Shown here one piece after another: positions 1 through 5,699 of a stretch of DNA of 11,911 nucleotides. This DNA comes from Deltaproteobacteria bacterium (lineage in GTDB: Bacteria; Desulfobacterota_B; Binatia; UBA9968). The stretch covers positions 8,529 through 20,439 of the forward strand of contig VBKY01000305.1 in assembly GCA_005879255.1 (NCBI GenBank), given 5' to 3'. Each line of letters starts with the position of its first letter. The first letter of the stretch is position 1. Position numbers and translations under genes: made by a program. The notes under the pieces were generated by a model. It was not told the DNA's origin. It was given only the letters and a program-made list of their open reading frames with translations, and did not search any database.

Positions 1-150
1 CAAGCGTCCAAAAACAATGACTTAGGTTAAATCTCCAATCGGTCACAAGCCGACAGTGTTACCGCAAGGAAAACCAACCTAAACAGCGGAGAACACAGCG
101 TTGTTACTGATGTTACCGCTGAAGAACCTGATGTAGTGCCTCATCCGGCG
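1..150. other. left edge, no complete gene; short direct repeats
   Basis: I see no supported gene here. The 9-base word TGTTACCGC occurs twice in the same orientation, at 57-65 and 111-119. On the minus strand an ATG (152-154) overlaps the TGA of the excisionase-like gene (ATGA overlap) but runs only 13 codons to a stop at 113-115. An integrase often follows an excisionase gene, so this could be the stub of a lost downstream gene. That is inference; the short reading frame alone proves nothing. Confidence 0.3.
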
Positions 151-342
151 TCATACTGCCGCCTTTCGCTCGATGAACCGCTCGACATCGTCTGCGCGGA
201 ACCGAAGGCACTTCCTCGATAGCTTTACTTTCTCGAACTCACCACGACGCGCCATCGTGTAAACGGTTTGCACTTTGAGACCAAGCATCACGGCGATATC
301 TTCGGCCTTGAGCAGACGAGTGTTTTGCTGCGGTTCATTCAT
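151..342 (-). CDS. excisionase/AlpA-type helix-turn-helix DNA-binding protein
   Basis: A 63-aa protein made almost entirely of a MerR-like winged-helix domain of the kind annotated as 'DNA-binding protein, excisionase family'. The order is: LLKAEDIAVMLGLKVQTVY (helix, turn, recognition helix; about residues 10-28), a wing with ARRGEFEKVKLSRKCLRF, then DDVERFIERK at the C-terminus. This is the typical length and architecture of Xis and AlpA proteins, which bind DNA to direct excision or activate an integrase. A longer reading frame extends back to 480, but homology begins only at the ATG at 342, and the extension would run through the divergent gene, so I chose 342. No strong ribosome-binding site is visible. 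No integrase follows on the left within the window. The divergent neighbour starts at 406, leaving a 63-bp shared promoter region. Confidence 0.8.
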   Translation of the reverse strand: MNEPQQNTRLLKAEDIAVMLGLKVQTVYTMARRGEFEKVKLSRKCLRFRADDVERFIERKAAV

Positions 343-405
343 GCATGGTAGTATATGAGAGCATTTGCCGTTTTGTCGCGTCAATTGAGTGAAGTGGAGG
401 GAACC

Positions 406-777
406 ATGGCCCGATGCCCGCAATGTAGTGGATATCTGACTTGGGAACCGGAGTTCATGGACACGCCGGCGCGGGTTCATTGCATCGCATGCGCATGGAG
501 GGTCTATGATCCAAGATTCAGGACAGAAGAGGAAAGGTATTTCCCGTCGGACTCAACGGACCGGCGGATAGAACGGCGGAATGAGAATCCCGGCTATGAT
601 TTATACGAGCCGAGGAGCGCGGCTTGTCAGCTCAAAATCAGCGTGAGTTATCTGAAAGATCGTCAGAAACGACAGCTCGGCACCGGTCATGATGAGGTGG
701 GGGATGATAGCCTGCAAATACTCCGGCGTTACAGTCGTGGTGGGAGAGCAAGAAACACCAACGCAGGTAGAGATTAG
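406..777 (+). CDS. small zinc-ribbon protein with C-terminal HTH-like segment
   Basis: A 123-aa protein. Residues 1-31 form a zinc ribbon with two CxxC knuckles: C4-P-Q-C7 and C26-I-A-C29, followed by AW. Residues about 68-90 read YEPRSAACQLKISVSYLKD, which resembles the helix-turn-helix of small regulators (pattern 'AA..L.ISVSYL'). The ATG at 406 is preceded at good spacing by GTGGAGGG (394-401); the longer in-frame start at 355 lacks this site. The last 30 residues (basic, RGGRARN) look less constrained and may reflect an old frameshift or decay. Zinc ribbon plus HTH suggests a nucleic-acid-binding regulator, but I do not know its target. It is divergent from the excisionase-like gene, so the two may share control. 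Confidence 0.65.
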   Translation: MARCPQCSGYLTWEPEFMDTPARVHCIACAWRVYDPRFRTEEERYFPSDSTDRRIERRNENPGYDLYEPRSAACQLKISVSYLKDRQKRQLGTGHDEVGDDSLQILRRYSRGGRARNTNAGRD

Positions 778-790
778 ACGAAGCGGTTAG

Positions 791-976
791 TTATTTTTTC
801 TTCCGCTTTGGTCGTTTGAGTTTGAAAGGCAACCTCATCGCTTCGGCGACAGCTTCTCGCGATAGGCGATTGATCGGGGCACGTGTCTTTTTCTGTGGAA
901 ATGCTAGTGGCTGGCCTATATTCCATTCGGTGATCTGGCGCTGCGTCTTTCTGGTTCTTGTCTTTGCTTTTGCCAT
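791..976 (-). CDS. 61-aa basic protein, paralogue of the rearranged gene at 7393-7579
   Basis: A short, strongly basic protein of unknown function. It begins MAKAKTRTRK, has a core TEWNIGQPLAFP (about residues 16-27), then NRLSREAVAEA (about 37-47), and ends in the lysine/arginine tail LKRPKRKKK. The best evidence that it is real is conservation: the same core (TDWNIGQPLAFP ... NRLAKEAIEEA) and tail (KRQKRKKR) recur at 7393-7579, with synonymous and conservative changes in this frame. The sequence around the start codon (CCATACATTTGGATGG, in the same place as a palindrome in the second copy) is also shared. No clear Shine-Dalgarno sits close to the ATG. Basic ends suggest nucleic acid binding, but that is a guess. 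It lies just left of the transposable unit. Confidence 0.6.
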   Translation of the reverse strand: MAKAKTRTRKTQRQITEWNIGQPLAFPQKKTRAPINRLSREAVAEAMRLPFKLKRPKRKKK

Positions 977-1047
977 ACATTTGGATGGCTAGGGGTTCCT
1001 TCCATCCATATTGTAGCCCGTTTGCAGCGGCCGCGGAATCGTCGTTC

Positions 1048-1053
1048 GCTGCC
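1048..1053. repeat. target-site duplication, left copy (GCTGCC)
   Basis: GCTGCC immediately outside the left inverted repeat. The same six bases follow the right inverted repeat at 1617-1622. Confidence 0.75.
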
Positions 1054-1071
1054 GGGTAGTGTCCCAATTTG
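1054..1071 (+). repeat. terminal inverted repeat, left
   Basis: GGGTAGTGTCCCAATTTG. Its TAGTGTCC (1057-1064) is also answered by an inverted GGACACTA at 1093-1100, making a subterminal hairpin with a 28-base loop inside the left end only. Confidence 0.8.
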
Positions 1072-1145
1072 AATGTCATTTGTCACTTTTTCGGACACTA
1101 TCGATTTACGTTGACACCCGCGTCCGACTCCTATCTACTCTAATC

Positions 1146-1457
1146 ATGAACCTCCGCGACCATCCGATGATGATCCGCAAGAGTGGCTATTCAAGCTGGC
1201 CGCCAGTTTGGACAACGACACACGCAGATCGGGACAACAAACCCATCGGGGAGGTCGGAACCCTTGAAGAGGTTATGATGAGCAATATGATCGACAACAA
1301 GGTTTTTATGTTCATGGAGTCCGACGGCTTCCGATACATGGGTTTGATGACCTTTGATGACCTCACATTCAGCTCCCAAATTGGTATTCTCTTAAAAGCC
1401 AACAGAGGCCGCTCGATCAAAGATATCGGCGACCTAGACGTGTCGCACATTTTCTAA
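1146..1457 (+). CDS. WPPVW-motif small protein, cargo of the transposable unit
   Basis: A 103-aa soluble protein of unknown function. N-terminal residues include MNLRDHPMMIRKSGYSSWPPVW (WPPVW about residues 18-22). Then come a GEVGTLEEV segment (about 34-42), FMFMESDGFRYMGLMTFDD (about 53-71) and a C-terminal GRSIKDIGDLDVSHIF. From memory this matches a small uncharacterised family frequent in Nitrospira and other soil bacteria, with the same WPPVW, GE.G.L..V, Y.G...FDD and SI..IGDLD blocks at a similar length (about 90-105 aa). I cannot name a function. The ATG at 1146 fits the start of homology; the frame extends back to 1059 but that part lies in the terminal repeat. The gene sits entirely between the inverted repeats with its own start and stop, so it behaves as cargo. 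Confidence 0.75.
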   Translation: MNLRDHPMMIRKSGYSSWPPVWTTTHADRDNKPIGEVGTLEEVMMSNMIDNKVFMFMESDGFRYMGLMTFDDLTFSSQIGILLKANRGRSIKDIGDLDVSHIF

Positions 1458-1598
1458 GCCTTCCCTATAGCGTCTAGCAGCGTTGCCCGCACCCACTCCG
1501 AAAAGTCTTGATCACTTTTTCATCAAAGCTGGTGAGGCTACCGAGAAGAGCGCTGCTGCTGCCGCCGACACCCAGCTAGGCAAAACGCCGTAAGAAAG

Positions 1599-1616
1599 CA
1601 AATTAGGACACTACCC
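1599..1616 (-). repeat. terminal inverted repeat, right
   Basis: CAAATTAGGACACTACCC, the reverse complement of the left end with one mismatch. On the minus strand its TAG (1611-1613) ends the neighbouring reading frame. Confidence 0.8.
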
Positions 1617-2084
1617 GCTGCCAGGACCCTCGCCCATTCCGTCTATTATCTCTTGAAGCGTTTCGACCTTTGCCGTCTTCTCAAACCCGAAGCGTTGAAG
1701 ATTACCCGTCAGGCTGTTCACCAGCCCTCGCTTGTAGCCGTCGAGCTGGGCGAGAGCTTTGGGATTTTGGCGGGCCTTCTGATTGTTCTTGAGCACACCG
1801 TCGATTGCCTGGTTGAATGTGACCAGTAGCGCCACATCACTGCTGATGACCTCAGCCAAGATCCGCTCCGCCGTGCCTATCTGTTGTTCTCCACCTTTAT
1901 CAGAGATTAATCCCGACAGAATATCGGCTCGGATGTCATGCTCCTCTGCGGTTAACTCACCAGCGGCTCGACGGCGCTGGACTGTGGCCAGCCCGTGGCG
2001 GAATGCATTCGCATTGCCTGGGGTCCGCTCTGTCCCTTCTTGCCGGCCATGATATCGCTCTAAATACCCGTCTGGTTGTGGCAC
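1611..2084 (-). CDS. conserved hypothetical protein, 3' end replaced by the transposable unit
   Basis: A 157-aa charged, helical protein with no membrane segment or signal peptide. Distinct blocks are YLERYHGRQEGTERTPGNAN (about residues 7-26), FRHGLATVQRRR, ADILSGLISDKGGEQQ, AERILAEVI, and PKALAQLDGYKRGLVNSL (about 108-125). The start is GTG at 2084 (no ATG fits; no strong ribosome-binding site). The protein ends ...GPGSG and stops at a TAG that belongs to the inserted element. Removing the element and one GCTGCC copy keeps the frame open leftward to a stop at 916-918, adding about 44 residues that overlap the start of the 61-aa gene. So the natural C-terminus was changed by the insertion. 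The overall look recalls phage or element accessory proteins (a terminase small subunit is one possibility), but I cannot name it. Confidence 0.65.
   Translation of the reverse strand: MPQPDGYLERYHGRQEGTERTPGNANAFRHGLATVQRRRAAGELTAEEHDIRADILSGLISDKGGEQQIGTAERILAEVISSDVALLVTFNQAIDGVLKNNQKARQNPKALAQLDGYKRGLVNSLTGNLQRFGFEKTAKVETLQEIIDGMGEGPGSG
1617..1622. repeat. target-site duplication, right copy (GCTGCC)
   Basis: The second copy of the 6-bp duplication flanking the transposable unit. On the minus strand it reads GGC AGC in frame with the interrupted gene. Confidence 0.75.
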
Positions 2085-2245
2085 ATTTTGGTTCTGACAG
2101 GCGGTTCTCTAGGGGTGAGCGTTGGCCTAGCGGCATTCGTTTTGTCCCAGGCATTTTGATTCGTTTTCATGCCAGGTTTCAGTCTAGCAAAGTAATGGCA
2201 AAGTTACAAAAATCTCTTCTACTTTCTAGCGGTTACAGGTGCTAC

Positions 2246-2285
2246 GAGAATGTAATATCCTCGTGTCGCCGGGTTCGATCGCAGC
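2246..2285 (+). repeat. tRNA-Phe-like 3' fragment, copy A
   Basis: The segment has an anticodon-stem remnant GAGAA/TCCTC (four of five pairs) around a 7-base loop, then GTGTC (2263-2267) as the variable region, then a T-loop TTCGATC (2274-2280). The core TATCCTCGTGTCG is shared with the other copies. The T-stem is not paired, so this is not a functional tRNA. Upstream it also shares CAGGTG..ACGA with copy B at identical spacing, so the likeness extends into the D-arm side. Confidence 0.55.
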
Positions 2286-2350
2286 TACTGATTGATAATT
2301 CAATTCATTCGCGCTTATGGCAAAAGCCGCCATCTTAATGCATGCACGAG

Positions 2351-2370
2351 AATCCTCAATCCGTGTCGTT
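2351..2370 (+). repeat. possible fifth, disrupted tRNA-like core
   Basis: AATCCTC and GTGTCG occur in order but separated by five extra bases (AATCC). No T-loop follows at the right distance. It could be a decayed copy or chance. Confidence 0.2.
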
Positions 2371-2467
2371 TGGAATCAATATCGCGGTCAGTTAAATACA
2401 AAGGGACGCATCGGCGCAGTCAGGGTCGCGGACGGATTACAATATCGTCGGTTCAAGAGAGGCGTTT

Positions 2468-2950
2468 ATGGCGGCTATCAGACGATACGATGAAGAACTC
2501 AGAGCTATCGGACAAGCCCTCGACGCCAAAGGCGTTACTGCTTTTGAATTGTACAAGCTAATGACTGGGTATTACATCAAAGACTTGGGTGAGCATAGTG
2601 CGCCCTCCGACTCAACCATACGGAATTGGCTACGCGGACATCGTTATGGCGACACTGAATCTGTAACTTACGGATTCGAATTGAAGGATGTTGACGAACT
2701 ATCAAAAAGTGGCCGAGCGCGGCGATCCAAGTCAGGACAACTTACACAGTTTCGCGACCTGTCCAACATCCTTCGTACGATAGGCGCATATCTCGATTCC
2801 AAACAGGTTGAGCTGATAGAGCTGCACAAAAGACCGATTACCGTAAGACTCGCATATCGGGATAAATCGGGTCACGAGCAGATAGAGGATTGCCCCCTGT
2901 CCTCGTTCTACAGTTTTTTTCTTGAACTTAATAAAAAGCGCCGCCGTTAG
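2468..2950 (+). CDS. hypothetical protein, 160 aa, module between repeats A and B
   Basis: A soluble, charged protein that I do not recognise. The N-terminal half starts MAAIRRYDEELRAIGQALD and includes ELYKLMTGYYIKDLG and SDSTIRNWLRGHRYG (about residues 46-60), which could be a DNA-binding turn and helix, though the pattern is weak. A second part (about 92-160) has DLSNILRTIGAYLDSKQVELIELHK, a short beta-rich stretch PITVRLAYRDKSG, then FYSFFLELNKKRRR with a basic tail. There is no signal peptide and no transmembrane helix. The ATG at 2468 has a purine-rich AGAGAGGCG just upstream. It is the only gene between two tRNA-like repeats and points the same way as them. Codon use looks normal and the frame is intact over 160 codons, which supports a real gene. 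Confidence 0.65.
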   Translation: MAAIRRYDEELRAIGQALDAKGVTAFELYKLMTGYYIKDLGEHSAPSDSTIRNWLRGHRYGDTESVTYGFELKDVDELSKSGRARRSKSGQLTQFRDLSNILRTIGAYLDSKQVELIELHKRPITVRLAYRDKSGHEQIEDCPLSSFYSFFLELNKKRRR

Positions 2951-3004
2951 CCCACCATGAAAATTTTCGTGATTCAGCGGAATTGCGATCAATTCAGGTG
3001 ACAC

Positions 3005-3045
3005 GACGATCCACAATCCTCGTGTCAGTTAAATTCGATTTCTCT
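3005..3045 (+). repeat. tRNA-Phe-like 3' fragment, copy B
   Basis: GACGA/TCCTC (four of five pairs) surround the loop TCCACAA, followed by GTGTC (3022-3026) and a T-loop TTCGATT (3034-3040). The 12-base core AATCCTCGTGTC is identical to copies C and D. The T-stem is unpaired. Confidence 0.55.
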
Positions 3046-3181
3046 CCATCTACTAGGTACACTTGGCCATCAAGTTGTGCGCAGCAGCGCGGCCCACGCG
3101 GAACGTCTGATATTCAATCAGCGAGCATCTCCGATTCGGTGTCTTTCGCCGATCTAAGCCGGGTGTTAGGCAAGCCTGCCT

Positions 3182-3642
3182 TTATCCGGGAATCTGCGAA
3201 CAGCTAAAATCAATTTTGTAATGGAGGGAATCATTCACGACTTGCCACTGCCCCTTTACACGAACGATATCAACCAATTCTTGTGGACTAAAAAAAAAGG
3301 GATCCCAATTCCTCCATTCTGACCACCCGAGGGGATTCCCGCTCATGCCGGTGAAACTGTAGTTGCGAAACAATTTGGCTGTGATACTTAAGCGACCTTT
3401 CCCTTCTATCCCATTAGCCTTGTCCGCTTCGCTAAGTGGAAAGTTTCCCAGATCGTAATCTAAATTTTTGATCTGGACAAATCCGGAAAGGTTACCAAGC
3501 ACGTAGGTCTTGCGAAACCAGGTTCCAACTCTGACACAAACTTGCGATCAGGTTCAGGAATTAATTGATATCGTGTCCAGTGGATTAACCAGTCGGTGAT
3601 TTCCTCTCTTGCGGTTCTAATGACCTTCCAGTCAGGTGGCAT
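3182..3642 (-). pseudogene. hypothetical protein gene split by a frameshift
   Basis: Two minus-strand frames join into one coherent protein of about 150 aa. The 5' part starts at ATG 3642, with an excellent GGAGG seven bases upstream, and reads MPPDWKVIRTAREEITDWL ... PEPDRKFVSE. Near 3520-3535 the sense moves to another frame, reading VGTWFRKTYVLGNLSGFVQI and continuing with NLDYDLGNFPLSEADKANG, GWSEWRNWDPFFFSPQELV and a C-terminus ending CSQIPG. The second frame is open upstream of its first usable start and has no ribosome-binding site, so one gene with an indel is the simplest reading; a sequencing error is possible. No membrane segment, signal peptide or known motif is visible, and I do not recognise the family. 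It is the only gene between repeats B and C and points against them. Confidence 0.6.
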
Positions 3643-4125
3643 ATAATACCTCCGAGACTGCATATTATATCCTATAAGTGGCCTCTCGGCGTCTTTCACT
3701 TTGCCTTACCAGACTGGCGCACAGAGGATCATCAATCCTCGTGTCGGGAAGTTCGATTCCTTACAAACCGCGACGAGAATTAGCTGTATGCGGCAGCTAA
3801 CAGTTGTCAATCCGCAGAGAATCCCAAGTCTTGGCAAAATTTCTTTGCTTGCGGTTTGGAAACCAGGATCGGGCTGGCGAACGGAAGCAAACCCAACCAC
3901 GAAGTTGACTTCATCAAATTGAACGAATAGTGGTCCCACCCGCCAACTCAGCAGGACCCAGGGCTGGGGTTGTGGACCGCTGCCGGTGCTACAGACATTT
4001 CGGGGCAAAGAGCCGTTCTCCCGGCGTGGCGGGTAGCGAAAAGGAACGGGTGATTGTCCCTTGGGCCGGGCGTCGGAACTGATTGATGGAAGTTTTCTGG
4101 TTCCGGCGCACCGCACATAACTTTT
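3643..4125. other. no supported gene; contains tRNA-like copy C
   Basis: The only recognisable feature is the tRNA-like fragment at 3724-3763. A 136-codon open frame on the minus strand (3706-4116) crosses it, but its composition is rich in W, C, P and R, it shows no domain, and its 3' part reads through the tRNA-like repeat. I treat it as noncoding. Confidence 0.4.
3724..3763 (+). repeat. tRNA-Phe-like 3' fragment, copy C
   Basis: A perfect 5-bp anticodon stem GAGGA/TCCTC surrounds the loop TCATCAA, followed by GTGTC (3741-3745) and a T-loop TTCGATT (3752-3758). The stretch AATCCTCGTGTCGG is identical to copy D. The loop lacks the U33 expected of a real anticodon loop and the T-stem has mismatches, so it is a relic, not a gene. 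Confidence 0.6.
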
Positions 4126-4341
4126 TTAAAAAGTACTCAAGTTTTTAATGAAGCCTATGCCCCAACCACCACCTTCGCCTCGCTGCCTTATTCGTTCTCT
4201 GATTTTGTCGATTTCTCCACCGTCAAGGAAAATTCCTTTGCATCCTATGCATTTTTCAACCTCGATGCCTTCAATGTTGCTGATGATCATAATGTCCGCG
4301 CATTTCGGGCACTTTATGTCAGCCTCAATTGGCAGTGTCAT
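4126..4341 (-). CDS. TFIIB-type zinc-ribbon protein (zf-TFIIB family)
   Basis: A 71-aa protein with the standard zf-TFIIB layout: C11-P-K-C14, the middle strand NIEGIEVEKC, C31-I-G-C34, then KGIFLDGGEIDKI, the family's hallmark 'C.GCKGI(W/F)LD.GE'. A glycine-rich C-terminus follows. All four zinc ligands are present. Members are small, widespread and mostly uncharacterised; protein or nucleic-acid binding is presumed. The ATG at 4341 is preceded by GGGAGGT at ideal distance, which decides it over the longer frame starting at 4380. It is the only gene between repeats C and D and is oriented against them. The frame is intact and looks functional. Confidence 0.85.
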   Translation of the reverse strand: MTLPIEADIKCPKCADIMIISNIEGIEVEKCIGCKGIFLDGGEIDKIRERIRQRGEGGGWGIGFIKNLSTF

Positions 4342-4710
4342 AGCGACCTCCCTTGGACAGCTAATTTGATCTGTCAGCAACTTACAGTTCGACCCGGAAT
4401 GTTACAAGTTCGTTTGCAGTACCGCAAAAAGGCAGATTAAATGACGCAATGAGCACGATTCCCGGTACAAGGAAGCCCCACCGAGAACAGCGATGCTTTG
4501 AATTCCATGTGTGCATTAATAGCGGGAATTGCTGCCTTCAAGGCAAGCCAGAGCACCAGGCGCTAGCTCGACCAAGCGGAGCTTCACTTTGCTAGAACTT
4601 TGCCAGAACTATATGGCACTATGTGTTCGAAGCGGTACAATCGACGGGCTGGAAGCGCCGTTAAACGCTTGAATAGATACCAATAGCGACCGATAGTGTC
4701 ACATAGTCCC
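4342..4710. other. intergenic, nothing identified
   Basis: I find no gene, RNA or clear repeat between the zinc-ribbon gene and the tRNA remnant. A minus-strand open frame through 4584-4826 is an antisense reading of the tRNA fragment and is not a gene. Confidence 0.4.
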
Positions 4711-4767
4711 GGTACAGCAAGAGGACTGAAAATCCTCGTGTCGGCAGTTCGATTCTGTCCCTGGCCA
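4711..4767 (+). pseudogene. tRNA-Phe (GAA) 3' fragment, likely attachment-site remnant (repeat copy D)
   Basis: The sequence matches the 3' three-quarters of a bacterial tRNA-Phe. It begins with a D-arm 3' side like GGTA.AGC. The anticodon arm is GAGGA-CTGAAAA-TCCTC with anticodon GAA. The variable loop is GTGTC. The T-arm is GGCAG-TTCGATT-CTGTC, with all five positions paired counting one G-T. The acceptor 3' strand is CCTGGCC plus discriminator A. No CCA is encoded (CAT follows). The 5' acceptor strand (expected GGCCAGG) and the first half of the D-arm are missing: the upstream bases do not pair. It is therefore not a functional tRNA. A 3' tRNA piece without its 5' end is what integration at a tRNA gene leaves at the far end of an element. 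Confidence 0.75.
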
Positions 4768-5225
4768 CATTTCCCTTTCTTGAAATTCAACCAGTTACAT
4801 CCGCTGCGCTTTCGATTAAGCTCCATTCTCTCGCCTGCTTTTCTAGAACTTTTCTACTTCTCCAGTAAGACGACTTTGCGGAACGCGCTCTCGTCTGCTT
4901 CGTGCAGTCCGTCGAGTTTGCGCGCTGGACTTGCACCGGCTGTGGGACGGACTGATTACGTCGAGCAACAATATCGGTCGGCTGAGAGACACCTCGGCAG
5001 AGCTGCGGAAGAGGTTTTCGCGGCTGGCACTCACTGAACTCGCCAACACGGAGCCGAGAAGTGGGCGCGGGAGAGCTTTGAAATTGCAACCGAAAATCGC
5101 TTATCAGGACGGGAAGCTACGCGGCACACCGAAGGGACAGCATAGAGATTGCCGCGAAGTCACGGAGGCGGCTGTGCTACCGCCCGGCTACACAAGGGTC
5201 GCTAGACAGATTGCAGACCGAAGGC
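4768..5225. other. no supported gene
   Basis: Several overlapping open frames exist on both strands, but none shows a recognisable domain and they compete with each other. On the minus strand a stretch around 4860-4960 reads, in one frame, ARKLDGLHEADESAFRKVV, a composition typical of protein. It is open for only about 30 codons between stops, so at most it is a coding relic. Confidence 0.35.
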
Positions 5226-5384
5226 TCATGCTTGCTGGATACCGACAAGATCGAAGTCGTGTTTAGCAAGAAGGGCTAATGCCTCGTCTCCGTTCCTTGC
5301 TTCTATAACTTCGTGCCCTGCTGTCCGCATGAGCCGAGCAAAGGTATATCGAGCGTCGTCGTCGTCTTCAACTAAAAGGATCAC
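5226..5384 (-). pseudogene. truncated response-regulator receiver domain
   Basis: A 52-codon fragment with the unmistakable start of a CheY-like receiver: VILLVEDDDDARYTFARLM, then AGHEVIEARNGDEALALL and KHDFDLV. The acidic pocket (EDDDD, about residues 6-10) is present. In an intact receiver, FDLV is followed at once by the phosphorylated aspartate (DLV..D). Here the text changes to GIQQA and a stop, so the phosphoacceptor, the switch Thr/Ser and the Lys are absent. The break is near 5240. The only usable start is GTG at 5384, and the upstream AAGGAG is very close to it. The fragment follows the 63-aa gene (stop at 5444) on the same strand. It is a remnant of a two-component regulator cut by a deletion or insertion and is almost certainly not functional. 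Confidence 0.75.
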
Positions 5385-5443
5385 TCCTTGAGTCTATACG
5401 ATGATTTGTTCTTAACAAGAACCTTCTATTCCAAGTCGCTGGC

Positions 5444-5635
5444 CTACTTGGTTCTGCCGTCGATGTACTCGGTTGCGAACCTGAGAGCAAAGGTTTCTGC
5501 CTCCTCCTCAGTATCGAACGATCCGGCAGGGTGCATCGTGTGGGCTATTGTGATCCTTGCAGTCCATTTGCCGGTTTGTTTATCCAGAGCGGCCCCAACA
5601 ATTACCAGCCGGTCCTTGTACATCTTGTTAGCCAT
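5444..5635 (-). CDS. small hypothetical protein, 63 aa
   Basis: A compact protein beginning MANKMYKDRLVIVGAALDKQ, then TGKWTARITIAH, SFDTEEEAETFALRFATEYID and a short GRTK tail. The pattern is beta-strands (RLVIVGAAL, WTARITI) followed by a helix with 'F.TEEEAE.FAL..A..YID'. It resembles small single-domain proteins in which a short beta-sheet carries a helix, as in HicB-like folds, but I cannot assign a family. The ATG at 5635 has AGGA at suitable spacing. It lies 64 bp downstream of the 35-aa frame at 5700-5807 and upstream of the receiver remnant, all on the minus strand, so these probably formed one transcription unit. No membrane or export signal is seen. Confidence 0.7.
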   Translation of the reverse strand: MANKMYKDRLVIVGAALDKQTGKWTARITIAHTMHPAGSFDTEEEAETFALRFATEYIDGRTK

Positions 5636-5699
5636 AAGATTTCCTGCGTTCTGGTCATCGAAGGTTTACTGTAGGCGTTCTTCGTCGAGGTTGATCCGT

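Larger units (their letters stand above)
1054..1616. mobile_element. 563-bp non-autonomous transposable unit carrying one gene
   Basis: The unit is bounded by terminal inverted repeats: GGGTAGTGTCCCAATTTG at 1054-1071 and CAAATTAGGACACTACCC at 1599-1616, which match at 17 of 18 positions when one is reverse-complemented. A 6-bp direct duplication, GCTGCC, lies directly outside both ends (1048-1053 and 1617-1622). Ends plus target duplication are the signature of a cut-and-paste insertion. The interior holds one 103-aa gene (1146-1457) and no transposase, so the unit would have to be moved by an enzyme encoded elsewhere, like a MITE with cargo. The right end supplies the stop codon of the 1611-2084 gene, showing that the insertion is younger than that gene. 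I cannot assign an IS family from the ends alone. Confidence 0.8.
2085..2467. other. intergenic, no gene; contains tRNA-like repeats
   Basis: No reading frame here looks like a protein. The recognisable content is the tRNA-Phe-like copy at 2246-2285 and a possible degenerate one at 2351-2370. The divergent promoters of the flanking genes should also lie here, but I cannot place them with confidence. Confidence 0.4.

Noticed and set aside
774..1079. 101-codon minus-strand frame overlapping the 61-aa gene
   Set aside because: The similarity between the two paralogues follows the 61-aa frame, and the longer one starts inside the inserted element.
1480..1590. Short plus-strand frame ending KAGEATEKSAAAAADTQLGK inside the transposable unit
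   Set aside because: Only about 36 codons, TTG start at best, no homologue recognised; too little to call.
2900..3200. Integron attC sites, suggested by the single-gene modules and GTTAGGC at about 3166
   Set aside because: No paired RYYYAAC core at a proper distance, no imperfect palindrome around it, and the repeats between modules match tRNA-Phe instead.
3706..4116. 136-codon minus-strand open frame
   Set aside because: No domain, odd composition, no ribosome-binding site, and it reads through tRNA-like copy C.
4584..4826. Minus-strand open frame containing GQNRTADTRIFSPL
   Set aside because: This is the well-known false protein produced by reading a tRNA-Phe gene backwards. It supports the tRNA call and is not a gene.
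4787..5266. Overlapping open frames on both strands (100 and 111 codons)
   Set aside because: They contradict each other, have no domain and no ribosome-binding site. At most they hold coding relics.
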